Assembly (NCBI RefSeq): GCF_000015285.1
Contig: NC_008709.1
Coordinates: 3,410,001-3,474,000 of the forward strand
Direction of reading: 5' to 3'
Source: Psychromonas ingrahamii 37
Lineage (GTDB): Bacteria; Pseudomonadota; Gammaproteobacteria; Enterobacterales; Psychromonadaceae
Length of the DNA stretch: 64,000 bases
The position numbers were made by a program, and so were the translations under genes. How positions within the stretch are numbered: the first letter of the stretch is position 1; every line of letters starts with the position of its first letter. Shown in pieces: positions 9,030 through 18,476 of the stretch. The notes under the pieces were generated by a model. That model saw only the letters and a program-made list of their open reading frames with translations. It ran no database searches and was not told the origin of the DNA.

Positions 9030-9057
9030 CTTTCTTTGCCAAACCGGGCAAAGAAAG
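9030..9057 (-). terminator. Strong hairpin downstream of the E3 gene
   Basis: CTTTCTTTGCC (9030-9040) and GGCAAAGAAAG (9047-9057) form a perfect 11-bp stem with a 6-nt loop. There is no immediate T tract on the minus-strand transcript, so it may be a processing or stability hairpin or a weak terminator separating the SDR gene from the 2-oxoacid dehydrogenase genes. Confidence 0.6.
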
Positions 9058-9146
9058 AGGATCTGATTAATCTAATCTCAATAAGCTTATTTCCTATCAA
9101 TTAAACGAGCGGCTAAACGCGCACAATCAAGTGGAAGTAATTGTTT

Positions 9147-10538
9147 TTATATATGAATTGCTTTATCAGAAGCATCCAATACAGCTTCATGCATCGCTTC
9201 AGACATTGTTGGATGTGGAAATATCACATGTTCCAATTCAACTTGTGTTGTTTCCAATTCTTTTCCAATAGCATATCCTTGGATCATCTCAGTGACTTCG
9301 GCACCAATCATATGCACGCCTAACAACTCACCCGTATTCGCTGAAAATAACGTTTTTATAAAACCATCAGTCTCACCAGAAGCAATCGCCTTACCATTAG
9401 CATTAAATGGAAATCTCCCTACTGTGTAGGTTTCACCCGAGGCAATAACGGCTTTTTCAGTTAATCCTAAACTGGCAATTTGCGGGTAACTATAAATACA
9501 AGATGGGATAGAATTATTATTAAGCGTTTTAATGTTATTTTTATTTAAAATCTTTTCAATACAAATAATACCTTCATGGCTGGCTTTATGAGCGAGACAA
9601 GGTGCACCTGCCACATCTCCAATGGCGTAAATATTAGGTACATTAGTTTGCATAAACTCATTCGTTTCAATAAAACCATGATTAGTTTTAATACCTAATG
9701 TTTCCAGACCAATATTATCAAAACTGCCTGAAACGCCTATAGCCATTATTACGTTGTCAAAAACTTTTGTTTCTTTAAAATTCTCACTGGTTAGTTCAAA
9801 AGTAATGCTGTCCTTTGATTTTTCAATAAAATTAACTTTTGTGCTATTTAAAATTGAAATGCCTAATTTAATAAAATGTTTTTTTGCAAGCGCTGACACA
9901 TCATCATCTTCTGTTGACAATATATTTTCTTGATTTTCAACAATAGTGACATTGCTGCCTAATGAATTATAAAAACAAGCAAATTCAACACCAATAGCCC
10001 CAGCACCAATAATCAAGAGGTTTTCTGGTACTTTTTTAGGTGTCATAGCATTCCTGTAATTCCAAACAACATTACCATCAGGCTCTAAACCAGGAATTAT
10101 TTTAGATTTACTCCCTGTCGCTATCACTATATTTTTAGTATTTAATGTTTGATTACTTAGCGCTACTTTATGGTTACTTATGATTTTAGCGGTATCATTA
10201 AAAACGGTTATGCCGTTTTTTTTCATTAACGCATCAACACCTTTATTTAAATTTTTAGATATGTCCCTAGAGCGATTAACGATGGATTTCAAATCAAAAG
10301 AAAACTTATCAACCACAACACCAAAGTCATTTGCTTTATGAAGTTTATTAATGAATTCACCTGATTTTAACAAGGCTTTAGTGGGTATACACCCCCAATT
10401 AAGACATATACCACCCATCTTATCTTTCTCTACCAAGGCGACTTTCAGGTTGTTTTGAGCAGCTTTAATTGCACTAACATAACCTCCGGGGCCACCCCCT
10501 ATAATAATGACATCATATTCAATATCTGCAGAACTCAT
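9147..10538 (-). CDS. lpd: Dihydrolipoyl dehydrogenase (E3)
   Basis: This 463-aa FAD/NAD flavoprotein reoxidises dihydrolipoamide on the E2 subunit. It shows the N-terminal FAD motif GGGPGG, the redox-active disulfide Cys45/Cys50 in GGICLNWGCIPTK, a second Rossmann GAGAIGVEFA, and the C-terminal active-site base in HPTMSE (His442). The start was set at 10538 because GGAGG at 10547-10551, inside the last codons of the E2 gene, is well spaced for it. A start at 10553 would overlap E2 by 14 bp. As a cluster-specific E3 it is probably additional to a housekeeping Lpd. Confidence 0.93.
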   Translation of the reverse strand: MSSADIEYDVIIIGGGPGGYVSAIKAAQNNLKVALVEKDKMGGICLNWGCIPTKALLKSGEFINKLHKANDFGVVVDKFSFDLKSIVNRSRDISKNLNKGVDALMKKNGITVFNDTAKIISNHKVALSNQTLNTKNIVIATGSKSKIIPGLEPDGNVVWNYRNAMTPKKVPENLLIIGAGAIGVEFACFYNSLGSNVTIVENQENILSTEDDDVSALAKKHFIKLGISILNSTKVNFIEKSKDSITFELTSENFKETKVFDNVIMAIGVSGSFDNIGLETLGIKTNHGFIETNEFMQTNVPNIYAIGDVAGAPCLAHKASHEGIICIEKILNKNNIKTLNNNSIPSCIYSYPQIASLGLTEKAVIASGETYTVGRFPFNANGKAIASGETDGFIKTLFSANTGELLGVHMIGAEVTEMIQGYAIGKELETTQVELEHVIFPHPTMSEAMHEAVLDASDKAIHI

Positions 10539-10539
10539 C

Positions 10540-11835
10540 TTATTCGCCTCCAAACAGCATCATGTGTTTAGGGTTTTCAATATAAAATTTAAATGTTTGT
10601 AAAAACTCAGCAGCAACTGAACCATCTATAACACGATGATCTACAGATAAAGTACAATTCATTACATTGGCAATTAAAATTTGATCATCTTTCACAACAG
10701 GTATTTTCTTGGCACGACCAACAGCCAAAATACAAGATTGTGGAGGGTTAATGATGGCATTAAAAGAATCAATATCGTACATACCCAGGTTGCTAATAGT
10801 AAATCCTCCCCCTTGATATTCATTGGGTTGTAACTTACCACTTCGGGTTTTACTGACTAGACTCTTCATATTTTGTGAAAGAGTAATTAAACCTTTTCTG
10901 TCTGCATTAAATACAATGGGAGTCATAAGGCCATCGTCAGTAGAAACAGCCACTGAAATATCGATGTTTTTATTTTTCTTAACACCCTCACTAAGCCACA
11001 TTGAGTTAATTTCAGGGTGTTTATGGATAGCTAATGCAACCGCCTTAATAATAAAATCATTAACGGTCAATTTCACATTTTCGTGATCTTTGTAAAAAGC
11101 ATTAAACTCAGCTCTTAATAAGTTTAAGTTATCAACTTCACAATCAATAGACACATAAAAATGCGGTATCGTAGTTTTAGATTCAGTTAGGCGGCTAGCA
11201 ATCACTTTTCTCATTGCAGTATGAGGCGTAATATCACTATTTTCAGTATTTACTGTACTGGCAACCTTATCAAGAGGAACACTATTATCAGGCTTATTTT
11301 CTGCACTCGTTGTCATTATGGCAGGTGAATTATCTGATTTATTATTAATAATATTTTCGACGTCAGCTTTTAAAATTCTATTGCGTGGTCCTGTCCCAAC
11401 AACATTGCTCAAGTCTATATTATTATTTGCTGCTATAACCTTGGCTAATGGACTTGCCATTATACGGCTAGCGCCCGAAGATGCAGAAGGAACTGCTTGA
11501 ATCTTGTCAGGCTTAACATCACTTACAGGTGCAGGCGTATTAGCATCATCATTAGTAATGACAGGTTCACCAGAAAGTACACTGGGGTCTTCATTTTCTA
11601 ATAAAATCATACCAACAATAGTATCAACAGCAACAGGAGAGCTATTGCTATCAACCAATATTTTACCCAGAACACCTGCCCCTGGACTTTCAACTTCAAT
11701 AACAGCTTTATCTGTTTCCACTTCAAAGATAACATCACCTTTTTTAATGTTATCTCCCTCATTAACGCACCAAGATGCAATGACTCCACTCTCGAAACCA
11801 CTGACTACTTCAGGCAATTTTATTTCAATAGGCAT
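10540..11835 (-). CDS. Dihydrolipoamide acyltransferase (E2) of a 2-oxoacid dehydrogenase complex
   Basis: This 431-aa protein has the usual E2 order. The lipoyl domain comes first (modified Lys43 in VETDKAVIEVES). After a Pro/Ala/Asp-rich linker is the peripheral subunit-binding domain (ASPLAKVIAANNNIDLSNVV, about 130-165). The catalytic acyltransferase domain carries DHRVIDGSVAAEF (His400, Asp404). The acyl group transferred is unknown; acetoin-cleaving and branched-chain types are the closest in architecture. It lies 15 bp from the VOC gene and overlaps the E3 ribosome-binding site. Confidence 0.92.
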   Translation of the reverse strand: MPIEIKLPEVVSGFESGVIASWCVNEGDNIKKGDVIFEVETDKAVIEVESPGAGVLGKILVDSNSSPVAVDTIVGMILLENEDPSVLSGEPVITNDDANTPAPVSDVKPDKIQAVPSASSGASRIMASPLAKVIAANNNIDLSNVVGTGPRNRILKADVENIINNKSDNSPAIMTTSAENKPDNSVPLDKVASTVNTENSDITPHTAMRKVIASRLTESKTTIPHFYVSIDCEVDNLNLLRAEFNAFYKDHENVKLTVNDFIIKAVALAIHKHPEINSMWLSEGVKKNKNIDISVAVSTDDGLMTPIVFNADRKGLITLSQNMKSLVSKTRSGKLQPNEYQGGGFTISNLGMYDIDSFNAIINPPQSCILAVGRAKKIPVVKDDQILIANVMNCTLSVDHRVIDGSVAAEFLQTFKFYIENPKHMMLFGGE

Positions 11836-11850
11836 TATAAATCCTTTTTA

Positions 11851-12381
11851 TTATTCAGCAGGGTAAGCTGGGTGCCATAATTTATGAATAGATTCTGCTT
11901 CATAACCTTTTCCATTAGGGTAACTCACTAATTCAAGCTGCAGTCCCCATGGTGCTTTGAAGTATATCCATGTTTGACCTGCGCTTGGCCCTGCTGTTCT
12001 GACGGTAGGTTCACCTAAAATTTCTATATTGTTATTTTTCAAATAATCTAATGCCAAATTAAAATCATCAACATAAAACGCAAGATGGTGACCTCCTATA
12101 TCGCTATTCTTTGGTAATGTCTTATTTTGGTGATCAGCTTCATATTCAAATAACTCTAAATTGGAACCATTGGCACAACGTAAAAACTTCAATTTTTTCA
12201 TCGTTGTCGTATTACTGATATCAAGCGCGGTGGCAAGCCACTCGCCACTCTCAAAGGGTCCCAAATCATAGAAAGGAGTGCATCCCACGACATTGACAAA
12301 AAAGTCTACCGCTTCTTCTAAATTGGGTACTGTTAATCCAATATGATCAATGCCTCGAAGACCTGGTATTTTATGACTCAT
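11851..12381 (-). CDS. VOC-fold (glyoxalase/epimerase-like) metalloenzyme
   Basis: This 176-aa protein has two beta-alpha-beta-beta-beta modules. Metal ligands appear in the expected places: His in RGIDHIGLTV, Glu in NLELFEYE, His in GGHHLAFYVDD and Glu in LQLELVSYP. The layout resembles methylmalonyl-CoA epimerase and lactoylglutathione lyase, but the substrate is not predictable. Sitting between E1 (4-bp gap) and E2 (15-bp gap), it is translated with the dehydrogenase complex and probably acts on its substrate or product, for example by isomerising a keto or hydroxy intermediate. Confidence 0.85.
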   Translation of the reverse strand: MSHKIPGLRGIDHIGLTVPNLEEAVDFFVNVVGCTPFYDLGPFESGEWLATALDISNTTTMKKLKFLRCANGSNLELFEYEADHQNKTLPKNSDIGGHHLAFYVDDFNLALDYLKNNNIEILGEPTVRTAGPSAGQTWIYFKAPWGLQLELVSYPNGKGYEAESIHKLWHPAYPAE

Positions 12382-12385
12382 CTTA

Positions 12386-14569
12386 TTAACCCCTAATACC
12401 CTTATCGTTCATTGATTCAGTAAAAGCCTTTTCAATCTCTTCCAAACCAACATAGGCTGAACGTTCCAAGACTTTAGATACATTAGGTGAAGACTCACCA
12501 CCATAGACACGTTTAACAGGGTGATCTAAATAATCAAAATAGCGCTTCTGAATTTCATCGGATAACATAGCCCCGTAAGAATTGGTCAGACTACCTTGCT
12601 CAAGAACGATCACATGATTGGTTTTCTTGATACTCTCTCCAATCGTATCCCAGTCCAAACTCGCTCTATCCAGGCTGCGTAAATCAATAACTTCAGCATC
12701 AATGCCTAAATTTTCGCAGGCTTTTTCAGCCAGTGAAATCATATTTAAATAAGTCAGCACGGTGAATTTCTGACCTTCTCTCACCACTTTAGCTTTGCCT
12801 AACTCAATAAAGTAATCGAAGTTGTCAGTGGGTGCCAACCCGGTTTTAGAATAAAGCTCCACGGTTTCAATCACCAGAACGGGATCTTCACATTTTAATG
12901 CCGAGTTCATTAATCCAACATAATCATAAGGTGTTGAAGGGACAACGATTCTCCAACCTGGCCACATCGCAAATAAACCGGCAGGATCCATTGAATGTTG
13001 AGAACCATAGCCGCTTCCTATTGCTATTTTAGTGCGCAATACCAAGGGTACTTTCACCGTATTACCAAACATATGGCGGGCTTTTGCAATTTGATTAAAA
13101 AGCTGATCTGCCGCAACAAGTCCAAAATCAGGATACATTAATTCTACGATCGGACGATACTCTCCAAGCATAGCCACACCACCACTCAAACCGACAAAAG
13201 CATGCTCAGCAATGGGTGTTGGTACACAACGGTCAGGCCAACGTTCAGGAATTCCTTTTGTTGCGCCGTTAGTGCCGCCTTTTAATTTATGAACATCTTC
13301 ACCAATAACAAAGTAGCGATCATCATCCTCAAAACGTCTGACCATGTTTTGTGCAATGACGTCCACGAATCTCTTATTTTCTAACCCACCATTGAAGTCA
13401 TTAAATTCAGTGTATTTAACACCCTCGAATTCACTTTTATCACTTCTTAAACCATCATCACGTGTAGTCGTACTAGGCCACAACACGGGGTTGATTATAT
13501 TTTTATCATTGTCTTTTATCAGAATGCGTTTGACCGATTTCTGAACCATCACTTCAATTCTATTTTTTATAACATCAATTTCATTTTGCGTGATCCATGA
13601 TTTTTCAATCAATATTTTTTGTATGAAATTTAATGCATCTCTCTCCGTTTCTTTTTTTTCTTCATCTTTGGAACGATAGCCAAAAGCACTGCCTTTAATG
13701 CCACCACTATGATGAAAGTGACGATAGACATCGACTTCAAGAATAAATGGCCCCTTACCTGCGCGCATGTGTTTTTCTGCCATTTCCATAGCAGTACGCA
13801 CGCTGAAGGGATCCTGCCCATCCACTTTATAGGCTGGGATTGAAAAACCTTGTCCTCTAGACGACATTCGAATATCTTTAGATTGTTCTTCTAATGTTGT
13901 CGAAACCGCATAACCATTATTTTCGATATAAAAACAAAGCGGTAATTCATATAAAGAGGCTAAGTTAAATGACTCTAAAACGTTACCAATATGACAAGAG
14001 CCATCACCAAATGATGTAAATACAATATCTTGATTTCCTGAACGTTTCTTAGACCATGCAGCGCCTAATGCAGTAGGTACACCACCACCAACGATCGCAT
14101 TGGTGCCAATGACACCAGACTCTTCCCAACGCAAGTGCATTGACCCCCCACGACCACCGGAAAAGCCATCACTCAGCCCTAAAATTTCAGACATGGTTTT
14201 ATAAATGAGCTCATCCATATTTACGTCATAGTCATCATTTTTTGGGTCAAAATCGTCAGGAAGAACATAGTTTAATGATTTCCCTAAAAATAAATGATGT
14301 CCTCGATGTGAACCGTTGGCAATATCACTATCCCGCATAACGGATAATGCAGCGACCATCGCCCCCTCCTGACCAACACTGGTATGTAAAGGACCATGTA
14401 CTAAACCAAGCTTATCCAGCTTAATCATTTCTTCTTCAAAGGTTCTAATAATCTGAGTTTGAGTGAATATTTTTATGCTTTCTTTAGCACCGATCTTATT
14501 TATATCTTTGCTATCGGCTTCGATTTTAAGCCACTCAACATTTGTTAATAATTTTTCCGTTTTAGGCAT
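12386..14569 (-). CDS. Thiamine-diphosphate 2-oxoacid dehydrogenase E1, alpha-beta fusion
   Basis: This 727-aa protein joins the E1-alpha domain (about 1-370) to the E1-beta domain (about 400-727), which are separate subunits in acetoin and pyruvate complexes. The thiamine-diphosphate motif runs from GDG (188-190) to NN (217-218). The alpha region also has the HRGHHLFLG and FSGGRGGSMH segments. The beta half carries the GEDV, AEHAFVGLSGGVAMLG and PSTPYDYVGLM blocks. It would decarboxylate a 2-oxo acid (or cleave an acetoin-like diketone precursor) and load E2. It is transcribed 4 bp before the VOC gene. Confidence 0.9.
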   Translation of the reverse strand: MPKTEKLLTNVEWLKIEADSKDINKIGAKESIKIFTQTQIIRTFEEEMIKLDKLGLVHGPLHTSVGQEGAMVAALSVMRDSDIANGSHRGHHLFLGKSLNYVLPDDFDPKNDDYDVNMDELIYKTMSEILGLSDGFSGGRGGSMHLRWEESGVIGTNAIVGGGVPTALGAAWSKKRSGNQDIVFTSFGDGSCHIGNVLESFNLASLYELPLCFYIENNGYAVSTTLEEQSKDIRMSSRGQGFSIPAYKVDGQDPFSVRTAMEMAEKHMRAGKGPFILEVDVYRHFHHSGGIKGSAFGYRSKDEEKKETERDALNFIQKILIEKSWITQNEIDVIKNRIEVMVQKSVKRILIKDNDKNIINPVLWPSTTTRDDGLRSDKSEFEGVKYTEFNDFNGGLENKRFVDVIAQNMVRRFEDDDRYFVIGEDVHKLKGGTNGATKGIPERWPDRCVPTPIAEHAFVGLSGGVAMLGEYRPIVELMYPDFGLVAADQLFNQIAKARHMFGNTVKVPLVLRTKIAIGSGYGSQHSMDPAGLFAMWPGWRIVVPSTPYDYVGLMNSALKCEDPVLVIETVELYSKTGLAPTDNFDYFIELGKAKVVREGQKFTVLTYLNMISLAEKACENLGIDAEVIDLRSLDRASLDWDTIGESIKKTNHVIVLEQGSLTNSYGAMLSDEIQKRYFDYLDHPVKRVYGGESSPNVSKVLERSAYVGLEEIEKAFTESMNDKGIRG

Positions 14570-14624
14570 CTGCTATATCCTTACTAAATGAGATAATGTA
14601 AAGGGTGATCTATTTTAAATAGCC

Positions 14625-16070
14625 CTACCAATCGACTGCTATATATTTTTTTTCAATAAATTCCCAAATACCATCACCTCCACCTTCTCTTCCTAAACCA
14701 CTTTGCTTTACACCACCAAACGGGGCGGCAGGATCTGAAATAAAGCCTTGGTTAATACCAATGACACCGGCTTCAAGTAATGATGCGACTCTCAGTGCTT
14801 TTTTTATATCAGCGCTGATAATATAAGCGGCAAGTCCAAAATCGGTATTATTAGCACTGCTAATAACTGAATCAATATCATCAAAAGTAGAAATTGCGGC
14901 AACAGGCCCAAATATTTCCTGGCTGAATATATCCGCGTCTTTAGGAATATTGCTCAATACCGTTGGGGAATAATAACAAGAGTCACTCTCGATCAAACCG
15001 CCACCACAGTGTAATTTAGCGCCTTTTTTAATCGCCTCTTGAACTAAACCATCCACTTTAATCACCGCTTTCCGATTGATTAATGGGCCTACATCAGTCG
15101 TACTGTCTAAGCCGTTACCGACCTTTAATACTGCCATTTTTTTGGTCAATTTTTCAGTAAATGAAGCGGCTAAAGATTGATGAACATAAAATCTATTGGC
15201 TGCAATACATGACTCACCTGCATTTCTCATTTTGGCGATCATTGCACTATCAATCGCCACATCAAGATCAGCGTCATCCAGAACAATAAAGGGCGCATTA
15301 CCACCTAACTCCATTGAGCAGTTAACTACTTTTTTACTGGCTTTGCTTAACAGATGACTGCCGATATTAGTTGAACCTGTAAAAGATATTTTTCTAATAC
15401 GGTTGTCTTTAAATATGGCTTCAGATAGTTCTTCTGGTCTATTTGAAGGCAGTACATTAATCAGACCTTTTGGCACACCCGCTTCAGAAAATAGTTGCGC
15501 TAAATAAAGCGCTGTTAAAGGTGTCTCTTCTGACGGTTTGACTATTACGCTGCATCCTGCCGCTAAGGCGGGTGCAATCTTGCGGGTCATCATTGCCGCT
15601 GGAAAATTCCATGGAGTGATCAAATAACAGATGCCAACAGGCTCATTAGTCACTAAGATATTGTTATTGCCACTTGGAGAACGCGATAAATCACCATTAA
15701 TCCGAACGGCTTCTTCTGAGAACCAACGGAAAAATTCAGCTGCATAATTCACTTCACCTAAGGATTCACTCAGAGTTTTCCCTTCTTCTAATGAAATAAG
15801 ATTTGCAATATTCTCTTTGTTTTTTATCATTATGTTATAGCAAGAACGCAGAATTTCTGCACGTTCTCGGGGAGCAACCGTTCGCCATAATGCGAATGCT
15901 TGATCAGCTGCATTAATCGCATTAACCACCTCTTCTTCGCCAGCATTTTCAACACTGGCCAGGCATTCATTATTCGCAGGATTATAAACATTAAATGTCG
16001 TTTTAGTTGCTGTAAGAATAAATTGACCATTAATGTAAGGCTTGTTTTCAAATAGATTTAAAATACCCAT
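14625..16070 (-). CDS. NAD(P)-dependent aldehyde dehydrogenase (GabD-like)
   Basis: This 481-aa member of the ALDH superfamily is closest in style to succinate-semialdehyde dehydrogenases. Catalytic Asn155 is in TPWNFP, general-base Glu254 in MELGGNAPF, and nucleophile Cys288 in NAGESCIAANR. The C-terminal PFGGVKQSGLGREGG block is also present. It oxidises an aldehyde to a carboxylate in the cytoplasm; the substrate is inferred to be an intermediate of this cluster's pathway. It is 20 bp downstream of the M24 gene. Confidence 0.9.
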   Translation of the reverse strand: MGILNLFENKPYINGQFILTATKTTFNVYNPANNECLASVENAGEEEVVNAINAADQAFALWRTVAPRERAEILRSCYNIMIKNKENIANLISLEEGKTLSESLGEVNYAAEFFRWFSEEAVRINGDLSRSPSGNNNILVTNEPVGICYLITPWNFPAAMMTRKIAPALAAGCSVIVKPSEETPLTALYLAQLFSEAGVPKGLINVLPSNRPEELSEAIFKDNRIRKISFTGSTNIGSHLLSKASKKVVNCSMELGGNAPFIVLDDADLDVAIDSAMIAKMRNAGESCIAANRFYVHQSLAASFTEKLTKKMAVLKVGNGLDSTTDVGPLINRKAVIKVDGLVQEAIKKGAKLHCGGGLIESDSCYYSPTVLSNIPKDADIFSQEIFGPVAAISTFDDIDSVISSANNTDFGLAAYIISADIKKALRVASLLEAGVIGINQGFISDPAAPFGGVKQSGLGREGGGDGIWEFIEKKYIAVDW

Positions 16071-16090
16071 ATAATATTATCACTCTGTAT

Positions 16091-17380
16091 TTAATAAGCG
16101 TTGGCAACAAATAGTTCTTGCGCCGGGAATAGTGTAATAATCCTATAACCATCTTTTGTCACTACGATTTCTTCTTCAATCCTTGCAGCACCCGAACCAT
16201 CTGAGGCAGGACAGTATGTTTCTAACGCAAAAACCATTCCTTCTTTTAATTCAAATGGATTATCAAATGATGTTAAACGACTAATAATAGGTCTTTCGTG
16301 GAGCGCCATACCTAAACCGTGGCCAAACTGTAAACCAAATGCTTCCATTTCATTTTCAAAGCCAAATTCTTGTGCACTAGGCCAAACTGCGGCTAATTTA
16401 TCGGTGGTCATACCTGGGCGCACAAGCGCAATCGCATTATCTATCCATTCCCTCGCTTGTTTATAAGCATCTACTTGTCCTTGCGTTTTTGAACCAACGT
16501 TTAAGGTGCGGTAGTAACAAGTTCTGTATCCCATATAAGATTGAATAACATCAAAAAAAGCTTGGTCGCCAGGACGATACATACGGTCAGTAAAATTATG
16601 CGGGTGTGGACTACAGCGCTCACCTGAGACGGCATTAATCGCTTCAACATCATCGGAGCCATTGTCATAAAGAAACTTATTGGCTATCGCTACCATTTCA
16701 TTCTCACGGACGCCTGGTTTCAGACTATCAGCAATAACTTGGTATGCACCATCAACCATAGATGCCGCCGTATTTAGAAGCGTGATTTCATCCATACTTT
16801 TAATTTGACGCGCATCAAGTATTACTTGCTGTGCATCAACAACAGTAATGCCTTCCGCTTGTAAAGCGAAAAACATTGGTGGCTCCATCACATCAACGCC
16901 TAATGGCATATCAGCAACACCTTCTTTTTTCAAAATATCAGCAATTTCCTTAGCCGCAGATTTAAATAAGCCTGCATCTTCAGCAACAGATCCGCGTAAA
17001 CCAAGCATTCCAGCAAATAGATGGTCATTTTCTATCCAAGGCATATTGAGACGATGATGCGCGGCAGCAGAACCAAAATCCCAAAGGTATGGGTCTGAAT
17101 TTCCCGTAAAAAGAGAATATCGACAAATTTTGTCTCGTGACCATTCACCTATAACACTGCTGGTTAAATAGCGAATATTGTTATTATCAAAACATAAAAT
17201 GGCACCCATGCTCGAATTGGCAAGTGCTTGCCGAGCTCGTGCTACTCTGTATTTGTGTAAACGTCTAAAATTAACTCTCTCTTCAAAATCCACCGCCATA
17301 CGACCCGGTGATGGGATAGGTCGGTCCCAGTTCCAATTAGGTTCAAGATCTTTCTCTTGTGTCACTTTAGGCTCTACCAT
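16091..17380 (-). CDS. M24 (pita-bread) family enzyme with one metal ligand replaced
   Basis: This 429-aa protein has an N-terminal creatinase-like domain (about 30-195) and a C-terminal pita-bread domain. M24 aminopeptidases bind two metals with Asp, Asp, His, Glu, Glu. Here Asp277, His354 (FGHGLG), Glu387 (ALETYC) and Glu402 (RIEEEIVV) are present. The second Asp position, 11 residues after Asp277, is Cys288 (GYRTCYYRT). Family relatives include prolidase, creatinase, ectoine hydrolase and the DMSP lyase DddP. The altered site and the catabolic context argue against ordinary peptidase work; a non-peptide hydrolase or lyase is more likely. Exact function is unknown. Confidence 0.78.
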   Translation of the reverse strand: MVEPKVTQEKDLEPNWNWDRPIPSPGRMAVDFEERVNFRRLHKYRVARARQALANSSMGAILCFDNNNIRYLTSSVIGEWSRDKICRYSLFTGNSDPYLWDFGSAAAHHRLNMPWIENDHLFAGMLGLRGSVAEDAGLFKSAAKEIADILKKEGVADMPLGVDVMEPPMFFALQAEGITVVDAQQVILDARQIKSMDEITLLNTAASMVDGAYQVIADSLKPGVRENEMVAIANKFLYDNGSDDVEAINAVSGERCSPHPHNFTDRMYRPGDQAFFDVIQSYMGYRTCYYRTLNVGSKTQGQVDAYKQAREWIDNAIALVRPGMTTDKLAAVWPSAQEFGFENEMEAFGLQFGHGLGMALHERPIISRLTSFDNPFELKEGMVFALETYCPASDGSGAARIEEEIVVTKDGYRIITLFPAQELFVANAY

Positions 17381-17423
17381 GTAAATTTCTCCTGATGAAA
17401 TATTGTAAGATGACTAACTAAAT

Positions 17424-18476
17424 TCAGTTCATTGCGATTTTTCTAGGTGGACAAGTTGAATCTCTAATGATTAATTTAGGTTCAACGATATTTAGTTTGA
17501 CTTTATTAATGGCATCATTTTTCTTGTTTAAAGCGTCGAGTAAATATAAAACAGATTGTTTCGCCATTAATTTTCTATCGACATAAACACTGGTTAAAGG
17601 TGGTGAAAATACATCACTAAATAGCATTGCATTAAAACCAACCAAGGATACCTCTCTGGGACATATTATGTCGTGCTCTTTTAAATAATCCATAATACCA
17701 ACCGCCAAGAGATCATTGGCTGCAACAATTGCGGTAAATCTTAATTTTTTATTAAACAATTTATCTGCCGCTTTATAACCTGAGTAACGGCTGAATTTTT
17801 CAGTATTAATGATAGATTTGGCACAATAATTGGCTTTATAAAATTTCATCCATTGTTCAAAATATTTAAGTCGCTCGTAGCCATCAGAAATATCTTGTGG
17901 CCCAGCAATAAAAGCAATATTTTCATGACCTAAGCCGACTAAATGCTCAATGATTAATTTCATGCCTTGGCAATTGTCAGTATAAATTTGACTGATGTCT
18001 TTGTTCACTGTTGTTCTACCAACAGTGACGCAGGGAATACGATGATCCTTACAATACTTAACACCAATGTCCTCTATATATGCATTGGTAAAAATAAACC
18101 CATCAACTTGGTTGCTAGCGATATATTTTATGTTTTTAAGATATTCACTTGAGTTAGATTGTGCAAAAATGATAATCGCTTTGTATTCAGAACTTGCAAG
18201 ACATTCAATTATTTCATCGGATATTTCACCAAATACAGGATTTGTTAAATCGGGAATAATTATTCCAATCGTGTACTTTTTCCCATTTTTCAAACTACGG
18301 GCTATATGATTAATGCTGTATTCCATTTTTGCAGCGGTTTTCTCAATTTTCAAAACAAGCGCTGCATTGATCATGCTTTTTGTCTTTTCGTTTAACGCCC
18401 TTGAGACCGTTGAGCTGCTAATTCCAAGCTCGCTGGCGACATCTTTTAACGTCGTCTTTTTATTCATATGAGGCAT
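17424..18476 (-). CDS. LacI-family transcriptional regulator
   Basis: This 350-aa protein has the N-terminal helix-turn-helix and hinge (TLKDVASELGISSSTVSRAL, residues 9-28). A periplasmic-binding-protein-like effector domain follows (IGIIIPDLTNPVF onward, ending FSPPLTSVYVDRKLMAKQ). Its ATG directly follows the stop of the FmdB-like gene (TAGATG), so the two are translationally linked; Met4 is an alternative start. It is embedded in the transport/catabolic operon and is the natural candidate for binding the two palindromes at 23324 and 23500. Confidence 0.92.
   Translation of the reverse strand: MPHMNKKTTLKDVASELGISSSTVSRALNEKTKSMINAALVLKIEKTAAKMEYSINHIARSLKNGKKYTIGIIIPDLTNPVFGEISDEIIECLASSEYKAIIIFAQSNSSEYLKNIKYIASNQVDGFIFTNAYIEDIGVKYCKDHRIPCVTVGRTTVNKDISQIYTDNCQGMKLIIEHLVGLGHENIAFIAGPQDISDGYERLKYFEQWMKFYKANYCAKSIINTEKFSRYSGYKAADKLFNKKLRFTAIVAANDLLAVGIMDYLKEHDIICPREVSLVGFNAMLFSDVFSPPLTSVYVDRKLMAKQSVLYLLDALNKKNDAINKVKLNIVEPKLIIRDSTCPPRKIAMN

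Noticed and set aside
10539-10553. E3 start at 10553 overlapping E2 by 14 bp
   Set aside because: The GGAGG in the last E2 codons serves the ATG at 10538.
16091-17380. Calling the M24 protein DddP (DMSP lyase) or prolidase
   Set aside because: Fold-level similarity only; the ligand set differs from both, so no specific name is justified.
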